Assembly: GCA_946902985.2 (NCBI GenBank) | Contig: OX336392.1 | Coordinates: 465,150,693-465,214,692 of the forward strand | Reading direction: 5' to 3' | DNA: 64,000 nt | Origin: Meconema thalassinum | Taxonomy: Eukaryota > Arthropoda > Insecta > Orthoptera > Tettigoniidae | In this document: piece after piece, positions 24,044 through 36,041 of the stretch | Layout: every line of letters starts with the position of its first letter | How positions within the stretch are numbered: the first letter of the stretch is position 1 | Notes under the pieces: generated by a model | What the model saw: only the letters and a program-made list of their open reading frames with translations | Told to the model about the DNA's origin: nothing | Database searches by the model: none | Made by a program: the position numbers and the translations under genes

Positions 24044-26008
24044 TGATGATGATGATGATAATTGTTGTTTTAAGGGGCCTAACATAGAGGTTATCGGCCC
24101 CTAATGATCTGGGGTGATAGCGAAAATGATAATGAAATGGAAACCAGAACAAAATTATCTGAGACCGAAAATACGTACAAAAAGGAACTCACAATATGGT
24201 CTTACAAAAGGGAATTTAGAACGAAAAGAGTCACAAAAAGAATAGATTGAAAAAGACCCACAAAACGTAGGCTAGATTCAAAATACGTACAAAATGCAAT
24301 GTAGCGTCGAAATACTTACAAAATGCAACTGAAATTCAAAATACTTACAAAATGCAAATGAGATCGAAAATACGTACAAAATGCAATTGAGGTTCAAAAT
24401 ACTTACAAAATGCAATTGAAATTGAAAATACACAATGCAATTCAGATTGAAATAGGCCCTATCCCAGTTCCAATCCAAATTATTCACAAAGTGCAATCGA
24501 AATTCAAAATACTTACAAAATGCAATTGAAATTGAAAATGCTTACAAAATGTACGGTGATTCTAACGACTCATGTGGATTGCCAATACTTACAAAATGCA
24601 ATTTAGATTGAAAATACTTGACAAAATGTAATTTAGTGAGACGGAAAATACTTCCAAAAAGGAACTCAGATTGAAACAACTCACAAAATGTTCTTACAGA
24701 AGGGAATTTAGAACGAAAAGATTCGCAAAAGGAATAGATTGAAAAATACCCACAAAATGAAGGCTAGGTTCAAAATACGTACAAAATGCAATGTAGCGTC
24801 GAAATACCTACAAAATGCAATTGAAATTCAAAATACTTACAAAATGCAAATGAGATCGAAATTACGTACAAAATGCAATTGAGGTTCAAAATACTTACAA
24901 AATGCAATTGAAATTGAAAATACACGATGCAATTCAGATTGAAATATCCCAGTTCCAATCCAAATTATTCACAAAGTGCAATTGAAATTCAAAATACTTA
25001 CAAAATGCAATTGAAGTTGAAAATGCTTACAAAATGTACGGTAGATTCAAACGACTCATGTGGATTGACAATACTTACAAAATGCAATTTAGATTGAAAA
25101 TACTTGACAAAATGTAATTTAGATTCAAAATACCCACAAAATGCAATTGAGAATCAAAATATGTGCACAATGCCCACCAAACAAAATGCAATTTAGATTC
25201 AAAATTCGTGCGAAATGCGGCGTTGGTTGAAAATTCTTACAAAATGCAATTGAAATTCAAAATACTCACTAAAAGCCCGTCTACCTGCATTGAAAGACTT
25301 ACTAAAAAGCAATTTAGATTGTCAATCTTTACAAAATGCAATTGAGGTTGAAAACAATCGCGAGATGTAATTTAGATCGAAAAAAACATACAAAAAGCAA
25401 CGTAGATTAAAAATGCCTTAAAAAACGCCAGAAGGGAATTTAGATACACGGTGAACCAAGTAACAAAAAACAGTGCGGGAATCTTAAAGAGAAAAGTAAA
25501 TATAATGAATAGAGGAGAGGAGAGGAGAGGAGATAGGGGAGAAGGTTCGCCTCAAAGGTAAGGGACAAAAGGGGAAAACGGACCCAGCTCAGGAATCCCT
25601 CGGGGTCGCCAACTCCCGAACTTACCATCCGTGAGCCCCTGAGGGTGTAGCATTATCTACGGTGCACCAGAATTGGTGGGGCTACATACACCCTGCCTCC
25701 TTAAGGGCCTTGAGCACAAGGCAGGAGGGAAAATGAAAAGAAAAAGAAGGCTGACCCCTCACAGAAGGAGGGTATCAGGAAAGATGAGACAAGGGCCAAT
25801 TAAGGCGGGATAGTGAAAGACTCCCTAGGCCTCAGATAACCTAATACCGTCGGGGTCGGAAGAGAACAATAGTTGACCAAGTGTGGTCGAAAGGAAAGAA
25901 GAGAGAGAGGAGGCCGGCACAAGTAAGTGGAAGCAATGCCGGACTCAGCTGGGGTCCCATGGTTGCCATCCCACGTCCCACTAGATGTGAGCACCTGGGG
26001 GGGGGGGG
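24044..26008 (-). mobile_element. Enlarged V-form inside V5, with duplicated VNTR
   Basis: The 1965-bp unit lies between copies of GAGAGGAGAGG at 24033-24043 and 26009-26019. The duplication is low in complexity but sits exactly where V5 sequence stops and resumes. At about 24637 the VNTR tract restarts from its beginning (GAGACGGAAAATAC, then AAGGAACTCAG), giving a second run of repeats without a second hairpin tail. The head at about 26000 ends in a run of 13 G. Confidence 0.8.
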
Positions 26009-26296
26009 GAGAGGAGAGGGGAGAGAGGTAAGGGACAAAAGTTGAAAACGGACCCAGCTCAGGAATCCCTCGGGGTCGCCAACTCCCGAACTCACCAGCC
26101 GTGAGCCCCTGAGGGTGTAGCATTATCTAGGGTGCACCAGAAGTGGTGGGGCTACATACACCCTGCCTCCTTAAGGGCCTTGAGCACAAGGCAGGAGGTA
26201 AAAGGAAAAGAAGGCTGACCCCTCACAGAAGGAGGGTATCAGTAAAGATGAGACAAGGGCCAATTAAGGCGGGAAAGTGAAAGACTCCCTAGGCAA
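26009..26296 (-). mobile_element. V-form V5, 5' segment (truncated)
   Basis: Shared S/V body from the GA-rich stretch to ACTCCCTAGGC at 26296, where the match stops. The last ~220 bp of the usual 5' body are missing. A short VNTR-like word follows at 26297-26338. Confidence 0.75.
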
Positions 26297-26399
26297 AGGA
26301 GATTGAAAATACGTACAAAATGCATTTGAGATCTAAGCCCATTTCAGATTCAAAATGAGCGCGCAAATATGGCGGTTAACGGTCGAGTTTTTTCTCCGA

Positions 26400-27305
26400 G
26401 CGAAAAGTTCGGAAATAACGTGTGTGTGATGTGTAATTGATCTAAAAACTATAGTAGTACCAGTCTTGAAGTTTGTGAAACATGCTTGTTTAAGAATGCG
26501 TTCGCAAGTGAAGTGCCAAATTAGGAAGACGACGAAGCATCAGATAACCTCTCTTCAACCGCATCGAATCTATGGTTCAGGATAAAATCTCTGCAGCTCG
26601 AGCTATTCTCAAAAGACGAAATAATCAAGATGACGTCAATTAATTTAGAAAATTCTCTCCTGATACTGAAGGGCTTAAAGGAATATAGGCAAATATTAAG
26701 ATACCAGGAGAATATGGTACGGATTATAAAGAGGTTAAGTCAAATTATCATAGGCATACCAAGCCTCATGTAACAGGCAATGGAACTTTACATAAATGCA
26801 TCGTAACAGAACATAGATTTCAGATATTAGGGTCAGAAGATGACGTAGTAAACACAGAATGCAACTCTCCCACGGTCTCGGAGAGTCAAAGGAAATCCAG
26901 TCGGCGATCGAAGCGTAAACATGCCCGTACGGTGATAATAGGTGATTCTATGGTGACGAATGTTGGGCCTAACATTGAAGAAGGAATCACATATTGCTAT
27001 CCGGGCATGCAAGTGGGACAACTGACAGCACACGTGAACAATAATAAAATAAAGGAAACACCCGAGACATTAATTATCCACATTGGCACAAAAGACATTC
27101 TAAACTTAACAACACCCAGTGAACTTTCCGGAGACAAAGCTTTGTGTCAGTGGTGTTTTATATAGGAATGATGTCGACTACCACACTCGACTGGCTGTGT
27201 CGCAATGGATATGTCCTTTTTGTCGATGCAAATAGATGGCTTAACGACCATGATTTTACTATGCATGGGTTACACCTCAATAGGAAACAAACCTCTAATA
27301 CGTTC
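26400..27305 (+). pseudogene. CR1/L2-like LINE ORF1 remnant with SGNH-type domain
   Basis: The first part encodes EVCETCLFKNAF and then a leucine-rich stretch (LSSTASNLWFRIKSLQLELF, then SKDEIIKMTSINLENSLLIL) that looks like a coiled coil. A basic linker is followed by TVIIGDSMVTNVG near 26935, CYPGMQVGQL near 26995, IIHIGTKD near 27070, and DANRWLNDHDFTMHGLHLN near 27225-27280. GDS and the late D-x(2)-H-type block are the catalytic signatures of SGNH hydrolases. Such esterase-like domains are known in ORF1 of CR1-type LINEs. Stops and frame changes mean it is inactive. An endonuclease start follows downstream. Confidence 0.75.
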
Positions 27306-27489
27306 GATAACTAATGAACAGGATATCTAAGAAAATACTTTCAGGAAACTAATTCAGAAGATGGGGGCGTAAATGAGAGCACTGGAAAAGATACAGTAAA
27401 TCAGTACCATGAAAAACAGGATTCAGGTCAAGGAAGCAAGGGATTACTAATTGCACAACCACAACAACAAAATTTGAAGGGGGAGGGGG

Positions 27490-27828
27490 TCTAAGATTGC
27501 TCTTGGTAAACTATCAAAGTGTAATAAACAAGCAAATATAACTCAATACAGGAATGGGAGCATATGAAATTGATGTGGTGATAGGAGTGGAATCATGGCT
27601 GAGACAAGGGGTAGGAAATAGAGAAGAATTCTCAGAAGAGTATGTTGTCTATCGTACAGACCGAGGAAATAAAAAGGGAGGGGGTGTTTATTCTGGTGAA
27701 GGAAATTTAATACTCACATGAATGCTTTACGGACGGAAAGGATGAAATATTAGAGAAAATTAGTTTGTGACAATATGAAGGAGGTGGGAAATATAAGAAT
27801 ATATAGGCCTGGTAGAGAGAGAGAGAGA
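27490..27828 (+). pseudogene. CR1/L2-like LINE ORF2, start of endonuclease domain
   Basis: The plus strand encodes LLLVNYQSVINKQI, DVVIGVESWL, EEFSEEYVVYRTDRGNKKGG and GGGV. These are the opening blocks of the apurinic-like endonuclease of CR1/L2 LINEs; the Glu of GVESW corresponds to the catalytic Glu. Several frame shifts are present. V-form tails cut it at 27829, so RT is missing. Confidence 0.7.
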
Positions 27829-28091
27829 TGTTGATGATAATTGTTGTTTTAAGGGGCCTAACATCTAGGTTATCGATGATGATGTTAATTGTTGTTTTAA
27901 GGGGCCTAACATCGAGGTTATCGGCCCCTAATGATCCGGGTGACAGCGAAAATGATAATGAAATGGAAACCAGAACAAAATTATCCGAGACGGAAAATAC
28001 GTACAAAAAGGAGCTCAGATGGAAACAACTCACAATATGGTCTAACAAAAGGGAATTTAGAACGAAAAGTTGCACAAAAAGAATAGACTGA
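27829..28091 (-). mobile_element. Two joined V/S tails, with a short V-form fragment
   Basis: A tail with its hairpin half (27830-27874) stops at GGTTATCGATGATG, and a second complete tail begins directly. That second tail carries about 190 bp of V-form sequence up to AAAAAGAATAGACTG. A third tail, of an S-form, begins at 28092. The three tails run head to tail without spacer. Confidence 0.8.
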
Positions 28092-28216
28092 TGATGATGA
28101 TAATTGTTGTTTTAAGGGGCCTAACATCTAGGCTAACGGCCCCTGATGGTTTGGGTGATCGTAAAGATGAAAATGAAAAGCGAACTTAAAACTAAAACTA
28201 ACTAATAATCTACATA
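28092..28216 (-). mobile_element. S-form fragment, 3' 125 bp
   Basis: Triplet tail, hairpin (28115-28142, one arm change), and the S-specific words GATGGTTTGGGTGAT and ACTAAAACTAACTAATAA. It ends at CTACATACTTG, where LINE-B coding sequence begins. Confidence 0.8.
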
Positions 28217-31200
28217 CTTGTATGACCTATCCTTAGCCTACACAAAATGACGGACTCTCTCCGGGCCCGGAAGGAGCTCCGCCACACGCGAGTAGTTCCC
28301 TTGATCGCTCTCAGTTTACTGGGCAGTGGGTCAGCTAGCCACTGACTCTCCCAAAAAAGCCAGAACTTGTAGGCGTAACTGAGAGCGAATATCTCTAGCG
28401 GGTACCTCCATTGGTCGAGGTGGTAGTGATACCGCCTCTTTTGCAGCTTGATCTGCTAACTCATTTCCCGCAATTCCCATGTGGCTAGGAAGCCACAGAA
28501 AGGTGATTCGAGTGTCAGCGTGGCACAGCCCGGCTAGTAGGTCGTGGATTCGCTGCACTAGGGGATGTTGCGGGAAACATGTAGCAATTGACTGCAACGA
28601 ACTCGAAAGAGTCGGTACACACGAGAAAGTGGATTCGAGCATCCTGTAGTGCAAACTGCAGAGCTTCATAGATGGCAACGAGCTCCGCAGTAAACACACT
28701 ACAGGCCTCAGGTAAAGAGATCTTGGTATTTGCACCATCAATAACGTAAGCACAACCCACTTTCTCGTCCACCTTCGAACCATCCGTGTATAGAATGCCA
28801 GCGTCCGGAAATTGGTGAACTATGCTGTGGAACTGCCTCCGGGAAACGGAGGCATCCGTGTTCACCTTAGGACCTCGGTGCAGATCTAACCGAATTTCCG
28901 GACGCGGGACTTGCCTCGGAGGCACCTCGCTAGATGTCCGGATCATACAGGGACCTACAGCCACTCCTATTTCAGTACACGAGCTATCAAGTCTAATACC
29001 AACCGGCCGAGTGGCACGAGGCCGGTTGGCGTACCCCTGGTGGTTTTGTGTACCGAAGAGAGCTTGATAGGTCGGATGTTGCGGCATTACACGCACATTG
29101 GCAGCATATGCTAAAAGAATATGTTGGCGTCTATAATTTAAAGGTGGAACACCCGATTCGGCGAGTAGGCTGGGTATCGGGCTGGTCCGGAAGGCACCGG
29201 TAGCCAGCCTAACGCCACTATGGTGGATACTGTCCAGCATTTTCAAGGTTGCCGGCCTTGCTGAACGGTATGCCGCAGAACCATAGTCTAGCCGGGACAG
29301 GACGAGGGCTTGGTAGAACCGTAGCAGCACCGCACGGTCAGCCCCCCACGAAGTGCCACTAAGAAACCTGAGCATGTTCAGTTTCCTGAGACATGTCATT
29401 TTCAATTGCCGTATATGGTGCTGCCACGTTAACTTGCTGTCAAAATGGAGCCCCAGGAAGCGATGTCAACCAACGGCAACGCAGCATCCCTGAGATGTAG
29501 TTCAGGGTGTAAATGTATCCTCCGTAGCCGACAAAAATGGACGACGAAGGTTTTCGCTGCTGAAAACCGAAAACCCCGGTCGTGAGCCCACCTGTCGACC
29601 CGGTTGATAGCTAGCTGCAATTGCCGTTCCACGACTGCCATACTTCCAGAGCTGTAATGCAGAGCTAAATCGTCTACATACAGCGATGGAACTACCGCGG
29701 ACCCGGCGGCGGCAACAATGCCATTAATGGCAATCGCGAACAAGGTGACACTCAGCACTGAACCCTGAGGAACTCCATTTTCTTGGGTATAGTATTGCGA
29801 TAATTTCCTACCGACCCTTACACGGAAGAGTCGGACGGACATGAAATTCGCAATGAAAGTCGGTAAGTTACCACGGAGTCCCCACTTGTGAAGGGTGGAA
29901 AGGATCCCGTAGCGCCATGTGGTGTCGTAGGCTTTCTCGAGGTCAAAGAAAACCGTGACTAGGTGCTGATTTCGGAAAAAAGCCTCCTGTATGGCGCTCT
30001 CAAGTCGCACCAGATGGTCAGTGGTGGACCTATGAGAGCGAAATCCACATTGGTACTCAGACAGGAGACCTTTATCCTCCAAGAACCACACCAGTCGACG
30101 GTTCACCATCTTTTCGAGCAGCTTACATAGGCCATTTGTCAAACAAATGGGCCTATAGCTGCTTACAAACTTGGGTTCCTTTCCAGCCTTAGGAATCGGT
30201 ATCACGATCCCCTCTCGCCATTGAGATGGAAACTCCCCTTCAATCCATATACGATTGAAGAGGATCAACAGTTTTTTTATACTGGATTCGCACAGATGTT
30301 TTAACATTTGATTATGTATGTTATCCGGTCCAGGAGCCGTATCCCTGCACAGTGCAAGCGCACTGCGCAGTTCCCATTCAGAGAATGGTACATTATAGGA
30401 CTCCGAAGCAGCAGTGGCAAAGGACAAGGGGTGAGTCTCTGCCTCCCGCTTCAGAGAAAGAAATGTAGGATCGTAACTCCCGGAGCAGGATACATCGGAG
30501 AAGTGCGAGCCAATGCTGTTGGCAATGGCGAGATGGTCCGTGATGATGTCTCCATTGATGGACACTCCAGGTATCGACAGTGTTGTCGGGAGTCCGGAGA
30601 TCCGACGAAGCTTAGTCCACACTTGAGATGAAGGAGTATGCGCCGTCATGGACGACACATACTTTTCCCACGTCGTTTTCTTACTCTCCCGAATCAGATA
30701 TCGGGCTCTAGCACGCATCCTTCTGAAGGTGATAAGGTTGGCCATAGTGTTTTGCCTCCGATAGCATTTGAAAGCACGTCGACGATCTTTAATGGCTGCT
30801 GCAATCTCGGCTGTCCACCAAGGGACAAGCTTCCGGCGTGAGTTTCCGGATGAGGAAGGTATTGTTTCCTCAGCAGCAGCCAAAATACCATTCGTTATAT
30901 GAATGGTATGATCGTCGACACTCTCAAAGGTATCTTCGGCAAACACCGCACGTGCCGTAAATGTTGGCCAATCAGCCCGACGGAGAAGCCATCGACTTGG
31001 TAACTCGATGGCTCTCTGGTTCGGAAGAGTATCGATAATTGGAAAATGGTCACTATTACAAAGGTCATCGTGTACACCCCACTGTAGCAGGGGAACCAGC
31101 GCACGACTGCACATGGTAATATCGATACTTGAATAAGTACCGTGTGCAATAGAGAAGTACGTAGGCTCCCCTGTGTTCAACAGACACAGGTCCAGCCGCC

Positions 31201-31666
31201 TGATCAGCCTCTCAAAATCTCTCCCTTTACCGCTAGTGGTAGCGGAGCCCCAGATGGTGTTGTGGGCATTAACATCTCCCAGAAGGAGGAAAGGAGGGGG
31301 GAGCTGAGAGACTAGATCCACCAGCCGGTCGTAATCCGGCTGAGAATCAGGCGGGATGTACACGTTACATACTGTTGCCATTACTGGAAACGAAGTACGA
31401 ACTGCAACTGCCTCTAGCTGAGTACGCAACGGCACCTCTTCACTAAAGAGGCTAGAGTGGACGAGAGTGCAGACGCCACCAGCGGCCACAGCTCCGTCCA
31501 CCCGGTCTTTAGAGAAGAGTTTGAAGTGACGCATTGTTGTCTCATGTCCAGGACGAAACCTGGATTCCTGAAGACAGAAATTGGTTGCCGAAAACGAAGA
31601 TATTAATTGTCGTAACTCAGCGAGATGAACAGAATAGCTATTACAGTTCCATTGTAATAGTGCCAT
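28217..31666 (-). pseudogene. LINE-B ORF2: endonuclease, RT, RNase H; three frameshifts
   Basis: The frame starts MALLQWNCNSYSVHLAELRQ at 31666. Endonuclease residues are visible: Asn in QWNCNS, Glu in FCLQES, Asp in LLGDVNAHN, and His in NSDHFPI. RT blocks follow: APGPDNIHNQML, YRPICLTNGLCKLLEKM, VFFDLEKAYDTTW, NGVPQGSVLSVTLFAIAING and SLYVDDLALHYS. RNase H follows with ILYTDGSKVDEK, FTAELVAIYEAL, VCTDS and GNELADQAA. Frame breaks lie near 29460, near 28605 and in a run of six T (minus strand: CTTTTTTGG) near 28352. No other stops were seen. The coding sequence ends in RLRIGH at 28217, before the CCHC-like tail. It is inactive as it stands. Confidence 0.88.
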
Positions 31667-31694
31667 GGTGTGGACTTAAGTAGAAGTGGGTCTT

Positions 31695-33652
31695 CTACTT
31701 ATGCTTGACCGTTTGCCACCCTTCCCCAGCTCTAGTTGGAGATGATGGGGCAGGAGAGCACACCTCAATCTCCACATCTCCGTCCGAAGACGAAGAAAAT
31801 GGAGCGGGCGCTCTCTTGGGTTGCGCGCGGTCGTCGTCGGACCTCACGAGTCTCGCTCTTGGGGAAGAGCGAGAGCGGTGTCGAGGGACTTTCTCTCGGT
31901 CCGAAGACTGGGTGTCTGTCCCCGACACGCCCCGAAGAGATTTCTTCTTGGATCGGCGCCGACGCGTGTTTGGGGAAGTAGATGGTCCCTTCCCCACAGA
32001 TGCCGGGTCCTTACAAAACAAGGTCGCTCCTGCTGGCACCGCTCCACTGGTAGTGGTGGGAGCGGGATGGTCAGCAGATACGTGAGCAGCCCTGCCTTTA
32101 GGAGAGGAAGAGAAACGGCGCTGAACCGTTCCCCTCTCCTCCGCCGATCTATTTTCTTTTCTATAGGAGAGTTCCTCCATACGTACGGGCTTGGCTTCAG
32201 CAGGCTTCGCTCCCTTGGTGGTAATGGGAGCGGAAAGGCCAGCAGAGACAGTAGCCACCCCGTCAGCAGGAGGGCGAGAGAGACGGCGGCGAACCGTCTC
32301 CCTTTTCTCCCCTATATTTTTCGTATTAGGTGGGCTGGAAGAAGGACCAGCCCTGGTCGGCAAAGTCTTCTTTCCCCCTTTAGCTGGGGAAGACTTGTTC
32401 GCCGACCGTTTCGGAGAAGAAGAGGACTTCTTCTCCGATTGCGCCGGTTTAGATGGTATAACCGGCGCCTTCTTTTGCTGGGCCGAAGAAGGTTGTTGTA
32501 CCTCCTTCGGGCTGACATTTTTCGCTGGTACAGCAAGGGGTGATTTTAATACTGCTGATAATACGGGCGTCGAGGGTACTACACTCGGTAAAGATGCGGC
32601 AGGGGTGAATGAGGGCGTCGTTGCAGCTGCAAACGATACCCGAAATTCGGGGGCATTCATATCACGGTACCTCTTGCGAGCGTCGTGATATGAAAGCCTA
32701 TCAAGAGTTCTTATTTCTTGAATTTTTGCTTCCTTACAGAACTCAGGGCACTGCTTCGATCGTGGAGAGTGGCTTCCTTGGCAGTTAGGACAAATCGGGG
32801 GAGGCGTACACCTCTCACCATCATGTGTCCCCTTGCCACACTCTCTACACACGGCCTTGGCAGTGCACCTGGCGGAAACATGCCAGAATTTCTGGCATTG
32901 ATAGCAGCGCATAGGTGGAGGGATGTACGGTCGAACATCGCAATGGTACGATGTGACCTTCACCTGCTTAGGTACTACATCACCCTCAAAATGGAGAATA
33001 AAAGCGCCGGTATCGACGCTGTTCTCCCCAATCTTTCGGGTGATGCGCCTAATCTTGGTGACGCCTCTCTTCCCCAGATCCCGCAACAATTCCGCATCGC
33101 TATTTAAAATGAGGTCACGATGGAAAATAACTCCTCGGACCTCATTCAGCGTTTCGTGTTTTGAGACCTAACGGGAATTTCCCCGAATTGCGTGCATTCC
33201 AGCAACGCTTCGGTTTGCTTCCGATCAACGGTGTGCAGCAGCAGCTGACCGTTCCGGAGCTTGGAAATCCCGCTTAGGTCCCCAAATTTCCCCTCGATTT
33301 CCTCAGAAAAAATTATTGATTTTACTAGTTTAAAATCACCCCCGTCAGTCCTCGTAGCTACCAGGTAGCGACGAGACTTATCAGCGGGGAATCTTCTATT
33401 AAAGGCTTCATCCCAAGGCGTATACACCTTGGGATTAGCTCGACACTCAAGAGACGGCTTTTTAAGGGTGCCACCCTGTACAGGTGTCCGTGATCGCTTT
33501 GATGGCATCCCGGACGAAATCCTCCCCGAATACTGCCCACTCCGAACGGGGGCTATCACTGTGGGCGCCACCCAGCCAAGGCAATACCTACCTGGCATAG
33601 CAGATATTGCCCGGGGTCCCAGTGCCTCAAACAGGCACTTCCCCCTCGGCAT
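31695..33652 (-). pseudogene. LINE-B ORF1, CCHC nucleic-acid-binding protein, one frameshift
   Basis: The N-terminal frame (33146-33652) has SRRYLVATRTDGGDFKLVKS and ends early. The second frame runs to 31695. A single-base loss near 33168-33171 explains the break, because the other frame continues SKHETLNEVRGVIFHRDLIL across it. CCHC knuckles follow: CYQCQKFWHVSARC, CRECGKGTHDGERC and CPNCQGSHSPRSKQC. The last 300 residues are low-complexity, rich in Ser, Pro, Lys and Arg. ORF1 proteins of this kind bind the element RNA. The order of domains equals that of LINE-A ORF1. Confidence 0.87.
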
Positions 33653-33879
33653 GCACAGGATTTATTCAGCTCCAGTATTCGGCCATGCAGGGACCTTCGT
33701 TGTAAGGCGGATACTACTGTAGGGTACATGGCGCACCCACCTGACGGGATGGGGCATACCGTCTAGGCTTTCTGGCCAGATGGCCAAGCCGGTGGCCCTT
33801 CCCCTAACAGCACGCATGTTTATTTCTATTGGTCAAACCAGAGCTGGGACCAGAAAACCAAAATTGACCTTTATAAGGC

Positions 33880-34048
33880 CCCCTCTAAGTCGCCTTTTAC
33901 GACAGGCAGGGGATACCGTGGATGAATTCTGCCCTCCCCATCCACAGGGGGTCTGAACAAATCAAAACTGGCAAGTTATTCGGCCATGTCGGCCCTATTA
34001 GTCGCCTCCTACAACAGGCAGGGCATACCGTGGGTGTATTCTAACCCG
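33880..34048 (-). promoter_or_regulatory. Duplicated 5' leader block of LINE-B
   Basis: Two blocks, 33880-33954 and 33991-34048, each hold GTCG..CGAC around an A-rich centre, then a word close to CAGGCAGGGGATACCGTGG. In LINE-A the same block is also present twice. Position at the 5' end fits an internal promoter or structured leader. That role is an inference. Confidence 0.55.
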
Positions 34049-34458
34049 TTGGAAGGAAGGAGAGCCATGAAAGGCATATAGGAAAGTGAAAGAGGAGAGG
34101 GTCCGCCCCAAAGGTAAGGGACAAAAGGGGAAAACGGACCCAGCTCAGGAATCCTTCGGGGTCGCAAACTCCCGAACTCAACAGCCGTGAGCCCCTGAGG
34201 GTGTAGCATTATCTAGGGTGCACCAGAAGTGGTGGGGCTACATACACCCTGCCTCCTTAAGGGCCTAGAGAACAAGGCAGGAGGTAAAAGGAAGAGAAAA
34301 AGAAGGCTGACCCCTCGCAGAAGGAGGGTATCAGAAAAGATGAGACAAAGGCCAATTAAGGCGGGAAAGGAAGAGACTCCCTAGGCCTCGGATACCCTAA
34401 TACCGTAGGGGTCAGAAGAGAACAAGAGTTGACCAAGTGAGGTCGACAGGAAAGAAGA
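34049..34458 (-). mobile_element. S-form O2, middle segment
   Basis: S-form body from TTGGAAGGAAGGAGAGCC to GTCGACAGGAAAGAAGA. It is interrupted by a complete V-form with a duplicated CAGGAAAGAAGA. The 3' part of O2 beyond 34049 is replaced by LINE-B; the S-form tail at 28092-28216 could be its other half. Confidence 0.75.
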
Positions 34459-35931
34459 TGATGATGATGATAATTGTTGTTTTAAGGGGCCTAACATCTA
34501 GGTTATCGGCCCCTGATGATCTGGGTGATAGCGAAAATGATAATGAAATGGAAACCAGAATAAAATTACCGAAGACTGAAAATACGTACAAAAAGGAACT
34601 CACATGGAAACAACTCACAATATGGTCCTACAAAAGGGAATTTAGAACGAAAAGTTGCACAAAAAGAATAGATTGAAAAAGACCCACAAAACGTAGGCTA
34701 GATTCAAAATACGTACAAAATGCAAAGTAGCGCCGAAATACTTACAAAATGCAACTGAAATTCAAAATACTTACAAAATGCAAATGAGATCGAAAGTACG
34801 TACAAAATGCAATTGAGGTTCAAAATACTTACAAAATGCAATTGAAATTGAAAATACACAATGCAATTCAGATTGAAATATCCCAGTTCCAATCCAAATT
34901 ATTCACAAAGTGCAATTGAAATTCAAAATACTTACAAAATGCAATTGAAATTGAAAATGCTTACAAAATGTACGGTAGATTCAAACGACTCATGTGGATT
35001 GACAATACTTACAAAAAGCAATTTAGATTGAAAATACTTGACAAATGTAATTTAGATTCAAAATACCCACAAAATGCAATTGAGAATCAAAATATGTGCA
35101 AAATGCCCACCAAACAAAATGCAATGTAGATTCAAAATTCGTGCGAAATGCGGTTTTGGTTGAAAATACTTACAAAATGCAATTGAAATTCAAAATACTC
35201 ACTAAAATGCCCTGACGCCTGCATTGAAAGACTTACTAAAAAGCAATTTAGATTGTCAATCTTTACAAAATGCAATTGAGGTTGAAAACAATCGCGAGAT
35301 GTAATTTAGATCGAAGAGACTTACAAAATGCAACATAGATCAAAAATGCCTTTAAAAAAATGGTAAAAGGGAATTTAGATACACGGTGATTCGAGTAACA
35401 AAAACAGTGCGGGAATCTTAAAGAGAAAAGGAAATAGAAGGAAAAGAGGAGAGGAGAGGGGAGAGAGGAGAAGGTCCGCCCCAAAGGGAAGGGACAAAAA
35501 GGGGAAAACGGACCCAGCTCAGGAATCCCTCGGGGTCGCCAACGCCCGAACTCACCAGCCGTGAGCCCCTGAGGGTGTAGCATTATCGACGGTGCACCAG
35601 AAGTGGTGGGGCTACACACACCCTGCCTCCTTAAGGGCCTTGAGCACAAGGCAGGAGGTAAAAGGAAAAGAAAAAGAAGGCTGACCCCTCGCAGAAGGAG
35701 GGAATCAGAAAAGATGAGACAAGGGCCAATGAAGGCGGGAAAGGAAGAGACTCCCTAGGCCTCGGATATCCTAATACCGTCGGGGTCGGAAGAGAACAAG
35801 AGTTGACCAAGGGAGGTCGACAGGAAAGAAGAAAGAGAGGAGCCGGCACAAGTAAGTGGAAGCAATGCCGGACTCAGCTGGGGCCCCGTGGTCGCCAACC
35901 CACAACCCACTAGATGTGAGCCCCTGGGGGG
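34459..35931 (-). mobile_element. Complete V-form inside S-form O2
   Basis: A 1473-bp unit flanked by the 12-bp repeat CAGGAAAGAAGA at 34447-34458 and 35932-35943. Tail and hairpin at 34459-34514, VNTR to about 35350, shared body to the CCCCTGGGGG head. It shares private words with the V-form at 7919-9398 (for example AATGGTAAAAGGG and GGCCAATGAAGGCGGG), so the two are recent sisters. Confidence 0.92.
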
Positions 35932-36041
35932 CAGGAAAGAAGAAAGAGAGGAGCCCGGTACAAGTAAGTGGAAGCAATGCCGGACTCAGCTGGGGCCCCG
36001 TGGTCGCCAACCCACTTTCCACTAGATGTGAGCCCCTGGGG
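35932..36041 (-). mobile_element. S-form O2, 5' segment
   Basis: Continuation of O2 from CAGGAAAGAAGA through GAGCCCGGTACAAGTAAG to the CCCCTGGGGG head at about 36041. It abuts LINE-A ORF2 coding sequence of copy A3. Confidence 0.8.

Larger units (their letters stand above)
28217..34048 (-). mobile_element. LINE-B, I-group LINE lacking its 3' end
   Basis: The 5' leader (about 33653-34048) carries two copies of the TCGTAAAAGGCGAC block. ORF1 (31695-33652) and ORF2 (28217-31666) follow. The gene order, the 28-bp gap between ORFs and the motif order are those of LINE-A, but the proteins are clearly diverged, so it is a sister family. The last ~90 codons and the 3' untranslated region are missing. 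S-form sequence lies on both sides, but about 110 bp of that S-form is absent, so the insertion involved a deletion. Confidence 0.85.
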
